Source: Clostridium sulfidigenes | GTDB lineage: Bacteria; Bacillota; Clostridia; Clostridiales; Clostridiaceae | Assembly (NCBI RefSeq): GCF_000732635.1 | Contig: NZ_JPMD01000013.1 | Span: 50,491-114,490, forward strand | Direction of reading: 5' to 3' | Length of the DNA stretch: 64,000 nucleotides | Part shown: in pieces, positions 8,919 to 19,032 of the stretch | How positions within the stretch are numbered: position 1 is the first letter of the stretch | Layout: every line of letters begins with the position of its first letter | Translations under genes and position numbers: made by a program | Notes under the pieces: generated by a model | What the model saw: only the letters and a program-made list of their open reading frames with translations | What the model was told of the DNA's origin: nothing | Databases searched by the model: none

Positions 8919-10250
8919 TTGAAAGGCATAAAAAAAATAATATGTATATGTTGCTCTTTAATTGTTATAACATCACTTGTGGGTTGTAATGGTGTTAAAG
9001 ACAAGTCCTCTAGCTTAAGTGATATAACTAGCATAAAATTCAAAGATTTTTCAAAGGATATTTCTGAAGATAGGATATATAGCACTATAGAGAAACTTTC
9101 AGCAAAGGATGATGCTAGAATAACCGGGTTTGATGGAGAAAAGGATGCAGCATCATATATTTCTAAAGAGTTTAAAGACATGGGACTTAGTGTTGATGAA
9201 CAAGAGTTTCCTGTAACCGCATTTAAATGTAATGATGTAGAAGTAAAAATAGATATACCTGAAAGTAAAGTTGTTGAATCTAAGGCTTTAACCTTTAGTA
9301 AAGAGACTCCAAAGGAAGGCTTAACTTCAGAAGTCGTTAATGGATATATGGGAACACAAACTGATTTGGAAAAAGCTAAAGTAAAAGATAAACTTGTTAT
9401 TATTCAACGTGGTGGTGATACATTTAAAAATAAAACTGAAAGAGCTACTGCAATGGGTGCTGTAGGTGTTATATTTTTTGATCCTAATAGTGAAGAACCT
9501 CTATCCGCTACCCTAGTTGAACCTACAAAAATACCAGCTGTTACAATATCTAAAGCTGATGCAGAATATCTTAATTCAACCATAATAACCTCAAAAAAAG
9601 GCCTTAAAGCCACACTAAAGGTTGATAGTCAGTGTATAGATAGTAAATCAAAAAATATTATTGCAACATTAAAATCTAAAAAGAAAGATGCTAAAACCTT
9701 AATAGTTGGAGCTCACTATGATGGAGTAGATACCCCAGCTGCAAATGACAATGCTTCAGGTATTTCTACTGTAATGGAATCGGCAAGGATTTTATCTAAG
9801 AAAAACCTTGATTGTAATATTAAATTTATTGCATTTGGTGCTGAAGAAATAGGTTTAGTGGGTTCAAATTATTATGTTCAATCTTTAAATAGTGATGATT
9901 TACAAAATACTATTGCAATGATAAATGCCGATATGGTTGGTATCGGTGATAATTTATGTGTTTACACAATGGATAGCTCTAAGGATTCTTTAACTGCAGA
10001 TTTAGCAGTAAGTTGTATGAATAACTTCCAATACGATAATAGAAGAGATGAAAGTAACAGAAGTGATCATGTAGCTTTTGAAGCAGCTGGTATACCAGTG
10101 GCATATTTTGAATATGGCCCATTTGTTGACTACCATACGGATAAAGATACCGCTGATAAGATCAATAAAGAAAACTTATCTAATACATGCAACGTAATCA
10201 CATCTTTATGTAATGAAATTGGTAATAATCCAGAAAGATTCTCAAAATAA
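8919..10250 (+). CDS. M28-family aminopeptidase lipoprotein with PA domain
   Basis: Predicted secreted, membrane-anchored zinc peptidase of 443 residues. It starts at TTG with a GGGGAGGG site 8 bases upstream. The signal peptide ends in a lipobox LVGC (Cys at about residue 23). A protease-associated domain covers about 130-245 (VKDKLVIIQRGGDTF). The M28 catalytic domain follows with GAHYDGV (metal His/Asp region), DNASGISTVME, FGAEEIGLVGSNYYV (catalytic Glu pair), MINADMVG and a C-terminal YHTDKDT metal His. It probably trims extracellular peptides for uptake. It stands alone with a shared terminator downstream. Confidence 0.93.
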   Translation: MKGIKKIICICCSLIVITSLVGCNGVKDKSSSLSDITSIKFKDFSKDISEDRIYSTIEKLSAKDDARITGFDGEKDAASYISKEFKDMGLSVDEQEFPVTAFKCNDVEVKIDIPESKVVESKALTFSKETPKEGLTSEVVNGYMGTQTDLEKAKVKDKLVIIQRGGDTFKNKTERATAMGAVGVIFFDPNSEEPLSATLVEPTKIPAVTISKADAEYLNSTIITSKKGLKATLKVDSQCIDSKSKNIIATLKSKKKDAKTLIVGAHYDGVDTPAANDNASGISTVMESARILSKKNLDCNIKFIAFGAEEIGLVGSNYYVQSLNSDDLQNTIAMINADMVGIGDNLCVYTMDSSKDSLTADLAVSCMNNFQYDNRRDESNRSDHVAFEAAGIPVAYFEYGPFVDYHTDKDTADKINKENLSNTCNVITSLCNEIGNNPERFSK

Positions 10251-10384
10251 TAACTAAAAATAAAATCTTAAATCTTATATAAAAAAGAACTTAAGTAACA
10301 TAATACTTCTAATGTACTATTATTCCTATGGATAATAATGAACAAGCAAATATAATTGTAGTGGATACCTTTCTCTAATAAAGT

Positions 10385-10424
10385 AAGGCTCTATAAAATT
10401 AAAAAATTAATTTTATAGAGCCTT
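10385..10424. terminator. Bidirectional terminator between convergent genes
   Basis: A strong hairpin with arms AAGGCTCTATAAAATT and complement, followed by a T-rich run on the plus strand and an A-rich run for the minus strand. It serves both the M28 peptidase gene and degV. Confidence 0.85.
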
Positions 10425-10428
10425 ATTT

Positions 10429-11292
10429 TTATTTAGAACTAACCTTTTCAAATCCTGCTATTCCAATAGCTCCTGGACCACTATGAGATGTAATTACACA
10501 TCCTGCTTGAATCCATATAATCTTTCTAAATCCCTCTTCTTTAGCAATTCCCTCCATGTTATGTTTTATAGATTCATCAAGACCCAAAGAATAAATAAGA
10601 TATAATTGTTCTTTATCAAAATTGTATCTCTTAATATATTCTTTCATATACTTATCAGCAACACTAACCATTTTCCCACGAAACTTTTGTGTTGAAATTA
10701 ACTTTCCATCTATAATTTCAATGAGGGGTTTTATTTGTAGTAAAGTCCCTCCCAAGTATGCAGCATTGGATACACGCCCTCCAGCTCTCAGATATGCAAG
10801 ATCACCAGGGATAAAAGATACCCTAGCTCTTGCCACGTAATCCTGAATTTCTTCAATTAAATTAGTTATCATTATATTTGGATGTTTTTCTATGATTTCA
10901 GCTGCTCTTAAAACAATTGCTCCTTGACCACCAGTGACATTTAAAGAATCAACATGATAAATATCTCCCATTCCTTCTGAAGCAATAAGTGCATTTTGGT
11001 AAGCACAAGAGGCTTTAGATGTATATCCAATATGAAGAATAATACAACCCGGATTTTCATCTTTTATTTTTTTAAATAAAAGATGAAATTCTTCTGGATT
11101 TGTTGCTGAAGTTGATGGTATTTTTTTAGTTTTTTTATAATAATCATAGACTTCTGTTACAGGTATTGAACCATCTAAATAAGATGAGTCTCCCATTATC
11201 ACGTGCATGGGGATAACCTGAATATTATGTACTGTGGCTAAATCTAATGGAATATCTGCCCCGCTCTCTGCTAAAATAATTATTTTTTTCAC
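10429..11292 (-). CDS. DegV-family fatty-acid-binding protein
   Basis: This 287-residue two-domain protein matches the DegV/FakB family: N-terminal IIILAESGADIPLDLA, the TSATNPEEF loop in which the Thr/Ser bind a fatty acid carboxylate, VDSLNVTGGQGAIV, the RGGRVSNAAYLGG motif and C-terminal TSHSGPGAIG. In Firmicutes FakB homologues present fatty acids to the FakA kinase for phospholipid synthesis. No fakA lies next to it. It is monocistronic, with a terminator directly downstream and about 220 bases of unannotated upstream DNA. Confidence 0.93.
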   Translation of the reverse strand: MKKIIILAESGADIPLDLATVHNIQVIPMHVIMGDSSYLDGSIPVTEVYDYYKKTKKIPSTSATNPEEFHLLFKKIKDENPGCIILHIGYTSKASCAYQNALIASEGMGDIYHVDSLNVTGGQGAIVLRAAEIIEKHPNIMITNLIEEIQDYVARARVSFIPGDLAYLRAGGRVSNAAYLGGTLLQIKPLIEIIDGKLISTQKFRGKMVSVADKYMKEYIKRYNFDKEQLYLIYSLGLDESIKHNMEGIAKEEGFRKIIWIQAGCVITSHSGPGAIGIAGFEKVSSK

Positions 11293-11515
11293 AAGTTTAC
11301 CTCCATAAAATTCATAACATTTTTCATTTGTATAATTGACTGAAAAAGCTTTGTTAAATTTCTAAGATAAGGTTCTATTAATAATTTATTCGCATATTCT
11401 CAGAAATTCTACTAAGAACTTAGATACTTATATTGCTTATATTTTACACACAATAATCCAGAAACATTCAAAATAAGCGAAACATAAAATCTTAAATCTT
11501 ATAATTGACTTATCT

Positions 11516-11977
11516 TTATTTTAGCATATGCTCCCAATGAGATTTTTGTTGATTCTCTGTAATAAAATACTCATTAAGTCTATCCTCTAACATTATTTTA
11601 ACCATCCTATCAAATCCATGGGCAAGATTTAATAAATTAAGTTTATCTATATCATGCCAAAATACATGACCTTCTTCACCATGCTCTATTAAATCTCCCT
11701 GGTATGAATCAGTTTTAAAAAGAAAAACCATATACCTTTTATTATCTTCTGCCCTATACCAATCTTTAACACCGCAAATTTCTAAATTATTTACTACTAG
11801 GCCAGTTTCCTCATTAACTTCTCTGATGGCTGAATCTACAATAGACTCACCCTTTTCTACATGTCCCCCTGGAAAAGCTATGCCAGTCCAATTTCCTTTA
11901 ATGCGGTTCTGAACAAGAACTTTATTATTTATTTTATCCATTATCATAACCATATTTGTTAGTTCTACATTCTCCAT
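11516..11977 (-). CDS. Nudix hydrolase, 8-oxo-dGTP diphosphatase-like
   Basis: A 153-residue protein with a complete Nudix box: GGHVEKGES followed by REVNEETG (G-x5-E-x7-REVNEETG), at about residues 37-60. It should hydrolyse a nucleoside diphosphate linked to another moiety; the N-terminal NMVMIMDKINNKVLVQNR and the C-terminal acidic HDIDKLNLL resemble YtkD/MutT-like proteins of Firmicutes. It lies 38 bp downstream of the radical SAM gene on the same strand and may be cotranscribed with it. The substrate is not determinable. Confidence 0.9.
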   Translation of the reverse strand: MENVELTNMVMIMDKINNKVLVQNRIKGNWTGIAFPGGHVEKGESIVDSAIREVNEETGLVVNNLEICGVKDWYRAEDNKRYMVFLFKTDSYQGDLIEHGEEGHVFWHDIDKLNLLNLAHGFDRMVKIMLEDRLNEYFITENQQKSHWEHMLK

Positions 11978-12015
11978 ATATTACACCTCTTAAGTACAAT
12001 TTATATTTTTTTGTT

Positions 12016-13104
12016 TTATATCAAAAGCTTTTTTACTTCTTCTTCTTTTTCAAACAATACACATCCACCCTTATGTTCACCAAGAAGCATTTCTTCTGCA
12101 CTTAATTTTTTAAATAAAGGTGATTGTAATGCATCTAACAAGCTAGAATTTTTTAAACTTGTATCTGAAAAAGGTGAAAATGGACATGGCTCTACTCCTC
12201 CACTTGTGTTAATATGAAAGAAACCTCTTCCAGCAGCAAGACATCCTCCTGAATGTTTTTCATCTCCTGGAAAAGAAATAAAAATCATATCTTCATAAAT
12301 TTCTCTAAGACGAGCTTGTTCACTTTCAAGATAGTTCCTTTCTTTATCAGTTGGTGCTAAATCTTTAGTTGAAGCAACTACTGGTACATATTCTACAAAA
12401 ATTACTAACTTGCAACCTCTGTTATATAATTCTGCTATAAACTCTTTACTAGCCACATTATAGATATTTTCTGTGGTAACAGTTATAGAAGTTCCATATA
12501 ATATTCCTTTAGATTTAAGTGAATCTATTTTATTTATGAGAAGTTCATAGGTTCCTTTACCACGTCTAGCATCAGTTTTGTTCTCATCACCTTCAATACT
12601 AATAACAGGCACAAGATTTCTATTAGCATCGAATAGCTTAATATATTCTTCATCTAGGATAGTCCCATTTGTGAATATAGGAAAAATAATTTCTTTAATT
12701 TGAGACGCTTTTTCTATAACATCCTTTCTCATTAAAGGTTCTCCGCCAGCTAGTAATATAAAAGAAATTCCAAGTTCTTTCCCCTGTTTAAATATATCTT
12801 CCCATTGATCACTTGTCATTTGATCTTTATTTGACTTTTTACCACAGGTATTATTGGCTCTTGCATAACACCCTTTACAAAAGAGATTACAGCTACTAGT
12901 GATGCTTGAGATTAGGAAAGGTGGAATATGTTGTCCTTTTTCTTCAAAGGTTTTTCTTTTTTTAGCAGCTTTTTTGCTTTCTAAAATATATTTCATAATG
13001 AATTTTGCCTCTTTGGGATTTTGAAAAGAAGCCTTCATTGCACCCTTTACAATGCTTTCTACCCCTTCATTTAAATAGTTAACTAAACTAAACTCTGTAC
13101 CCAT
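12016..13104 (-). CDS. Radical SAM/SPASM-type protein
   Basis: A 362-residue radical SAM enzyme. The 4Fe-4S-SAM motif is CNLFCKGC at about residues 72-79, followed by LLAGGEPLMRKD and IPIFTNGT-like strands of the partial TIM barrel. The C-terminus contains GGCLAAGRGFFHIN, VEPCPFSPF and GGCVLF, a Cys-rich segment typical of SPASM/Twitch auxiliary-cluster domains. It is longer than a simple activase. No precursor peptide gene is visible nearby, so a RiPP-maturase role is unsupported. The close Nudix gene downstream may be in the same transcript. Confidence 0.88.
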   Translation of the reverse strand: MGTEFSLVNYLNEGVESIVKGAMKASFQNPKEAKFIMKYILESKKAAKKRKTFEEKGQHIPPFLISSITSSCNLFCKGCYARANNTCGKKSNKDQMTSDQWEDIFKQGKELGISFILLAGGEPLMRKDVIEKASQIKEIIFPIFTNGTILDEEYIKLFDANRNLVPVISIEGDENKTDARRGKGTYELLINKIDSLKSKGILYGTSITVTTENIYNVASKEFIAELYNRGCKLVIFVEYVPVVASTKDLAPTDKERNYLESEQARLREIYEDMIFISFPGDEKHSGGCLAAGRGFFHINTSGGVEPCPFSPFSDTSLKNSSLLDALQSPLFKKLSAEEMLLGEHKGGCVLFEKEEEVKKLLI

Positions 13105-13324
13105 TTTAATGACATCTCCCTATAAATTATTTATTTAATTTACTTTATATCAATATCAAGTATTCTTTAATATTCACAGTTCACCTTACTTTTGGTATTA
13201 TAAATTCTATTTAAATACATTATATCATTATATAGTAAAATCCATATCGTATAATTATGTTATAATATAAGAATTGATGAAATTATTTACACTTTAACTA
13301 TGATAATTTAAATGTGAGGTAAAT

Positions 13325-16300
13325 ATGAGTACTATAACTAAAACAGATATAGTTAATACACCAGTAAGTATTAACTTTAAGACTATTGATATGGATACAA
13401 ATGATAAAAATATAATTAAAGATGAGATTATTAAAGCTAGTGAAACTGGTTTAGTAAATAGCTTAATCCATTCAAATTTAGCTTTAACACCAAAGTTAAT
13501 AGTAAATGACTATTCAAAAGGTAGCAAAGTTTTAAATGAAATAATCTCTGAATTAACAAAATGTAAAGAGTTTTTTATATCCGTTGCTTTTATTACAAGT
13601 AGTGGCATAACCCCCTTACTAGAAACCTTGAAATACTTAAATAAAAAAGGTGTTAAGGGTAAAATTTTAACTACAGATTATCTGAATTTCAGTGAGCCTA
13701 AAGCATTAAGGAAGCTACTTGAATTTTCAAATATTGAAATTAAGTTATATAGCAAAGAAAACTTTCATACTAAAGGATATATATTTAAATATGAAGATCA
13801 TTATAAATTAATTGTAGGAAGTTCGAATTTAACTCAATCAGCATTAACAAAAAATAAGGAATGGAATTTAAAAATTTCTTCTTTAGAGGCAGGTTCCTTA
13901 ACTGAAAATGTAATTGATGAATTTCAGGAACTTTGGAAGGATGCTGATGACTTAACTTTAAATTGGATAGAAACCTATGAAGATATTTATAAAAAGCAAA
14001 TTGAATACGCAAGAAAAAGTAATATTCCAAGGCTAGCACAATATAAGCTTAAGCCAAATAAAATGCAGGTAGCTGCTATTCAAGGATTAAATAAGCTCAG
14101 GGAAAATGGTGCAGATAAGGCTCTCTTAATTTCTGCTACTGGTACTGGAAAAACTTATCTATCTGCTTTTGAGTTAAGAAATTATAATCCTAAAAAAGCT
14201 CTATTTATAGTACATAGAGAACAAATAGCCAATCAAGGTCTAAATAGCTTTCAAAATGTATTTGGTGATACTCGAAGCATGGGAATTCTCTCTGGAAGCC
14301 GAAAGGAAATTAATAAAGACTTTATCTTTTGTACAGTCCAAACACTATCAAAGGATGAGGTGCTTCAAAGTTTTAGCAAAGATGAATTTGATTATATTAT
14401 CATCGATGAAGTTCATAAAGCAGGAGCTAATAGTTATCAAAAGATTGTTGAATATTTTAATCCTAAATTCTTACTTGGCATGACAGCCACCCCTGAAAGA
14501 AGTGATGACTTTGATATTTTTAAAATGTTTAACTACAACATTGCCTATGAAATACGTCTTCAACAGGCCTTAGAAGAAGATTTACTTTGTCCATTCCATT
14601 ATTTTGGTGTATCTGATATTAGTGTTAATGGCGTGGAGTTAGAGGAAAAATCAGACTTTAGAGCTTTAGTAGCTGAAGAAAGAGTTAATCATATCATTGA
14701 TAAAATTAATTTTTATGGATATTGTGGTGAAAGAGTAAAGGGGTTAATATTCTGTAGTGATAAAAAGGAAGCCATTCAACTTTCAAATTTATTTAATACT
14801 CGCAGTTATAAAACAGTAGCCTTAACTGGAGAAAATACTCAGGATGAAAGAGAAGCAGCAATTCAACGTTTAGAGCAAGAAGAATTAAATAACTCTCTAG
14901 ATTATATTTTCACAGTTGATATATTTAATGAAGGTGTAGATATTCCTGCTGTTAATCAAGTTGTTATGTTAAGGCCAACTAAGTCAGCTATAATTTTCGT
15001 TCAACAATTAGGTAGAGGACTTAGAAAACATAAGTTTAAAGAATATGTTGTTATTATAGATTTTATAGGAAACTATAACAGCAATTTTTTAATTCCCATT
15101 GCTTTATCTGGAGATAGAACCTTTAACAAGGATTCCATTAGAAAATATGTTATGGAAGGAACAAGAATAATACCTGGTTGCTCCACTATTAATTTTGATG
15201 AAATATCTAAAAAGAAAATATTTGAATCCATTGATAAAGCTAACTTTAATGATATTAAGCTAATTAAAGAAAGTTACAATAATCTTAAGCAAAAGATTGG
15301 TAGAATACCAAGTTTAACAGATTTTGATACTTATGAATCTATTGACCCTTTAAGAATATTTGATAATAAAAGCCTGGGTTCATATTATAAATTCTTAAAA
15401 AAATATGAGAAGAACTATGCTATAGAACTTAATGAGTCTGAAGAATTATTTATTGAATTCATCTCTAAAAAGCTAGCTTCCGGTAAAAGAATTCATGAAC
15501 TGCTTATGCTTAAGCTTGCTATTAACCATGAAACTAATCTAATTCACAGACTAAAAAAAGAGCTAAAAGATGATTATAATATAGATTTTAAAGCTACCAC
15601 TGAAACTAATGTGGTTAACGTTCTTACAAATGAATTTCTCACTGGCACTGGTAAAAAAACTTATGAAAAATGTGTCTTCTTAGAAGTGTGGGATTCTGAT
15701 TATAGAATTTCTAAATCCTTTAAGAATCATCTTGAAAATAAGGATTTTAAATATATGGTTGAGGAGTTAATCTATTTTGGAATAGAAAGATATAAAAAAT
15801 TCTACAGTAAAAGTTATATGAATACTAGTTTTCAGTTATATCAAAAATATACCTATGAGGATGTTTGTAGACTACTTGAGTGGGAAAAAGGTGAAGTTGC
15901 ACTTAACATTGGTGGATATAAATTTGATAAAACCACTAAAACATATCCTGTATTTATCAACTATGAGAAATCTGAAGATATTACTGATACTATTAACTAT
16001 GAAGATAGATTTCTATCTCCATCCCAGTTAATTGCTATATCAAAGTCAGGTAGAACAATAACTTCTGATGATATTGTACAAGCTTATAAAGCTGAAGAAA
16101 CTGGTGTTGAAATGAGCTTATTCCTGAGAAAAAATAAAGATGATAAAATTTCAAAAGAATTTTACTTCCTTGGAAAAATTAAAGCTGTAGGAACACCTGT
16201 CCAATTCATTATGAAAAACACTAATAAAACAGCTGTAGAAATTAAATATCAATTAATTACACCTGTAAGAGAAGATATTTATGAATACATTACTTCATAA
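13325..16300 (+). CDS. PLD-DEAD/DEAH helicase-DUF3427 protein
   Basis: A 991-residue multidomain protein. An N-terminal phospholipase-D-like nuclease domain has one HKD-type motif (HTKGYIF with GSSNLT) around residues 140-170. It is followed by a superfamily 2 helicase core: Walker A SATGTGKT (about 275), DEVH box IIIDEVHKAG, motif III GMTATPER and motif VI QQLGRGLRKHK. The C-terminal ~370 residues match the DUF3427 arrangement, including a stretch after IDFIGNYNS. Proteins with this order are thought to act in DNA repair or restriction-like conflict; the substrate is unknown. An operon partner is lacking, but a Nudix gene converges on it from downstream. Confidence 0.9.
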   Translation: MSTITKTDIVNTPVSINFKTIDMDTNDKNIIKDEIIKASETGLVNSLIHSNLALTPKLIVNDYSKGSKVLNEIISELTKCKEFFISVAFITSSGITPLLETLKYLNKKGVKGKILTTDYLNFSEPKALRKLLEFSNIEIKLYSKENFHTKGYIFKYEDHYKLIVGSSNLTQSALTKNKEWNLKISSLEAGSLTENVIDEFQELWKDADDLTLNWIETYEDIYKKQIEYARKSNIPRLAQYKLKPNKMQVAAIQGLNKLRENGADKALLISATGTGKTYLSAFELRNYNPKKALFIVHREQIANQGLNSFQNVFGDTRSMGILSGSRKEINKDFIFCTVQTLSKDEVLQSFSKDEFDYIIIDEVHKAGANSYQKIVEYFNPKFLLGMTATPERSDDFDIFKMFNYNIAYEIRLQQALEEDLLCPFHYFGVSDISVNGVELEEKSDFRALVAEERVNHIIDKINFYGYCGERVKGLIFCSDKKEAIQLSNLFNTRSYKTVALTGENTQDEREAAIQRLEQEELNNSLDYIFTVDIFNEGVDIPAVNQVVMLRPTKSAIIFVQQLGRGLRKHKFKEYVVIIDFIGNYNSNFLIPIALSGDRTFNKDSIRKYVMEGTRIIPGCSTINFDEISKKKIFESIDKANFNDIKLIKESYNNLKQKIGRIPSLTDFDTYESIDPLRIFDNKSLGSYYKFLKKYEKNYAIELNESEELFIEFISKKLASGKRIHELLMLKLAINHETNLIHRLKKELKDDYNIDFKATTETNVVNVLTNEFLTGTGKKTYEKCVFLEVWDSDYRISKSFKNHLENKDFKYMVEELIYFGIERYKKFYSKSYMNTSFQLYQKYTYEDVCRLLEWEKGEVALNIGGYKFDKTTKTYPVFINYEKSEDITDTINYEDRFLSPSQLIAISKSGRTITSDDIVQAYKAEETGVEMSLFLRKNKDDKISKEFYFLGKIKAVGTPVQFIMKNTNKTAVEIKYQLITPVREDIYEYITS

Positions 16301-16305
16301 TGTAA

Positions 16306-16343
16306 AAGGACTTAGCAAAGTAATTTAATTTGCTAAGTCCCTT
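16306..16343. terminator. Bidirectional terminator
   Basis: The inverted repeat GGACTTAGCAAA/TTTGCTAAGTCC, with A- and T-runs outside, lies between the convergent helicase and Nudix genes. Confidence 0.85.
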
Positions 16344-16346
16344 TTC

Positions 16347-16730
16347 TTACATATTCTTCAGAGCATCAATAACTAAAATATCCGCTGGAATCCACTTTTC
16401 ACCATCTAATTCATCAAAGGTAATCCACTTAGCATCATTATGAGCATTTAGATTTAATTTTCCACCAGAAATTTGGCAAATAAAACAATGCATAATAAGA
16501 TGAAAACCAGGATAATCATATTCTACTGTGGTTAAAAAATCTGATATTTTTATATCTAATTCTAATTCTTCCTTTATCTCACGAATAAGTGCTTCTTCTT
16601 TTGATTCACCATTTTCTATTTTTCCTCCAGGAAATTCCCACATATCAACAAAGTCACCGTATCCTCTACGTGTAATAAATATTCTATCATTATGTTTTAT
16701 TACTGCTGCTACTACTTCTATTGTCTTCAT
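16347..16730 (-). CDS. MutT-like 8-oxo-dGTP diphosphatase (Nudix)
   Basis: A 127-residue protein starting MKTIEVVAAVIKHNDRIFI, a MutT-like first strand, with a complete Nudix box GGKIENGES...REIKEEL at about 35-57 and IPADILVIDAL at the C-terminus. It probably removes oxidised dGTP from the nucleotide pool. Length and sequence fit the NudG/MutT group. It is convergent with the PLD helicase gene and separated from it by a shared terminator. Confidence 0.93.
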   Translation of the reverse strand: MKTIEVVAAVIKHNDRIFITRRGYGDFVDMWEFPGGKIENGESKEEALIREIKEELELDIKISDFLTTVEYDYPGFHLIMHCFICQISGGKLNLNAHNDAKWITFDELDGEKWIPADILVIDALKNM

Positions 16731-16826
16731 ATGTTCCCCCTATTTTACTATGCTTTTTTGTAAATATTAATTTACTTTTATTATATAATTAAGTTCATCT
16801 ATTTTTCTATACCCTAGTTAAGAAAG

Positions 16827-17078
16827 CTAATTCAATTTGTTGTTTATTTTAGTTAATTCAATATATATTTTCTTTATAGCTTGACCAATGATTAGTAAAA
16901 ATGGTGCTATTATTATTAATATATTTGAAACTCCTACAATTTCAGTCCTGAATATACTAAACCATGAATTAGTTGGCACAGCTATAAAATTTAGCAATAT
17001 TATTAAACCTAATAGTACAATGATAAATATTCTACCTCCCCATAAAAGTATATCTGAGCAAATCTTTAAGTATTTCAT
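16827..17078 (-). CDS. Small two-helix membrane protein
   Basis: I do not recognise this 83-residue protein. I start it at ATG for MKYLKICSD, with GGAGGG five bases upstream; a GTG four codons earlier overlaps that site. It has two hydrophobic helices (GRIFIIVLLGLIILLNFIA and ILIIIAPFLLIIGQAI) joined by an amphipathic linker and a charged C-terminal tail. It sits alone between mutT and selO with its own ribosome binding site, which supports it being a real gene. Confidence 0.65.
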   Translation of the reverse strand: MKYLKICSDILLWGGRIFIIVLLGLIILLNFIAVPTNSWFSIFRTEIVGVSNILIIIAPFLLIIGQAIKKIYIELTKINNKLN

Positions 17079-17193
17079 AATACCCTCCACCTATAATTAA
17101 TTTCCTCTTTACAATTTACTTTAATTTTATAATATATTGTATAATACATTATATCATTCTGGTATAATAATTAGTTTGAAACATAAAATTAAT

Positions 17194-17233
17194 AAGCACA
17201 TGATTAATATTTATTTTTGTTAATCATGTGCTT
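17194..17233 (-). terminator. Terminator downstream of selO
   Basis: The inverted repeat AAGCACATGATTAA with its complement lies about 70 bp past the selO stop on the same strand. A short A/T-rich tail is present. Confidence 0.7.
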
Positions 17234-17300
17234 TAGTGTAATCAATCTATTTAATTCTTTCATAAAATAAAATCAAATACTATAATAAATTAAGTTTATA

Positions 17301-18776
17301 TTAAGTTCCACAGTAGGTTCGGTATGGGCACGTTGATGTTTCTGGTAATGTAGTGTAATAATCTAGTTCTCTAGAGTGATCATATGGTTTTGAGAGAGCA
17401 TCTAATAGTCTTTCCATGACCCTATAATCTCCTTGATTTACCGCAGCTTCTAGTGCTTCTTCTACCCTATGGTTACGTGGAATCACTGCTGGATTACTTC
17501 TTTCCATAAGCTCCCTTGAGGAAATTTCCGATTCTTCTTGTCTCGTTAATCTCTCCTGCCATCGCTTATACCATTTATCAAATTCCTCTTTGCCAAAGAG
17601 TATATTATCCTCTATCTTTCCACTAGTTAATATACGGAAGGTGTTGGTATAATCTGCACCATACTTTTGCATAATACTTAAAAGTTCCTCAATTAAAGCT
17701 TCATCAGCAACTTCTTCATTAAAAATTCCAAGTTTTGCTCTCATTCCTCTAATCCAATTATTCTTATACAAATCAGCAAAATGTGAAACTTCTTTTTGTG
17801 CTAGCTTTAATGCCTCATTCTCATCAGTGTGTAACAATGGTAACAGAGCCTCCGCAAATCTGGTAAGATCCCATGCACCAATATTAGGTTGATTACCATA
17901 AGCATATCTACCATGAATATCAATAGAACTAAATACAGTAGAAGGATCATAGGCATCCATAAAAGCACATGGCCCATAATCAATTGTTTCACCACTAATT
18001 GTTATATTATCAGTATTCATTACACCATGGATAAACCCAACTAACTGCCATTTTGCAATAAGCTCAGCCTGATTCCTAATTACTTGCTGAAGTAATAAAA
18101 GATATGGATTTTCTTTATCCTTTACCTCTTGAAAATGTCTTTGCAAAGTATAATCAGCTAAAGCTCTAAGTTCTTCAATGGTACTCCATTTTGATGCGTA
18201 TTGAAATGTACCAACACGAATATGACTAGCTGCTACACGAGTGAGAATTGCACCAGGTAACTGTGTTTCTCTCATTATTGACTCACCAGTTGTAACCACA
18301 GCTAAACTACGAGTAGTAGGAATACCTAGTGCATTCATTGCTTCACTTATGATATATTCCCTCAGCATTGGACCTAGTGATGCTTTTCCATCACCTCCTC
18401 GTGAATATGGAGTTCTACCTGAACCCTTAAGCTGAATATCAACTCTCTCACCTAATGGAGTAATATGCTCACCTATGAGAACAGCTCTCCCATCACCTAA
18501 CATGGTGAAATGGCCGAATTGATGTCCTGCATATGCCTGAGCAATAGGCATAGCTCCTTCTGGAATCTTATTTCCTGCAAGTATATCTACTCCATCAGTA
18601 CTTTGTAGTTCCTCGGCATTCAATCCTAAAGATTTTATTAGCGGATAATTTAGCATAACTAGTTTAGGTGATGGCACATGACTAGGTCTTTGCATTGCAA
18701 AAAATTTTTCCGGTAGTCCAGAATAACTGTTTTCCAAATTGAATCCTGTTTCTATTAATGCTTTTCCTTCTTTCAT
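17301..18776 (-). CDS. selO: SelO/YdiU family protein adenylyltransferase
   Basis: This 491-residue pseudokinase-fold protein should transfer AMP from ATP to protein hydroxyls (known for the SelO family). Visible family hallmarks: [38 protein letters not shown], the [15 protein letters not shown] segment, [30 protein letters not shown] (the metal-binding Asn region) and [14 protein letters not shown]. The C-terminus, CPYRTYCGT, has Cys residues where animal homologues carry selenocysteine. Length matches family members. It is monocistronic, with about 255 bases upstream containing the fasciclin gene's terminator. Confidence 0.96.
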   Translation of the reverse strand: MKEGKALIETGFNLENSYSGLPEKFFAMQRPSHVPSPKLVMLNYPLIKSLGLNAEELQSTDGVDILAGNKIPEGAMPIAQAYAGHQFGHFTMLGDGRAVLIGEHITPLGERVDIQLKGSGRTPYSRGGDGKASLGPMLREYIISEAMNALGIPTTRSLAVVTTGESIMRETQLPGAILTRVAASHIRVGTFQYASKWSTIEELRALADYTLQRHFQEVKDKENPYLLLLQQVIRNQAELIAKWQLVGFIHGVMNTDNITISGETIDYGPCAFMDAYDPSTVFSSIDIHGRYAYGNQPNIGAWDLTRFAEALLPLLHTDENEALKLAQKEVSHFADLYKNNWIRGMRAKLGIFNEEVADEALIEELLSIMQKYGADYTNTFRILTSGKIEDNILFGKEEFDKWYKRWQERLTRQEESEISSRELMERSNPAVIPRNHRVEEALEAAVNQGDYRVMERLLDALSKPYDHSRELDYYTTLPETSTCPYRTYCGT

Positions 18777-18963
18777 CCTATCTCCTTTTCTTCTTCGTTT
18801 TATATAAATTATAGATATAAACTTCTATAATAACTACCCTCTTTTTAGTTTATACTTTTAATAATTATTTATTCTAATATGTTATTCATTAAATACTTAT
18901 GTCTTTGTTTACTATTGAAATATCAAATTAAAGCTATCAATCTTAATATGAAATAAAAAGCAA

Positions 18964-18999
18964 AAAAGATGCTTCATCCTAAGATGATTAGCATCTTTT
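18964..18999 (-). terminator. Terminator of the fasciclin-domain gene
   Basis: The stem AAAAGATGCT/AGCATCTTTT carries its own T-run and lies 34 bp beyond the stop codon at 19033. Confidence 0.8.
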
Positions 19000-19032
19000 A
19001 CCTTAATTTAAACTGTTTGTATAATCCATCTA

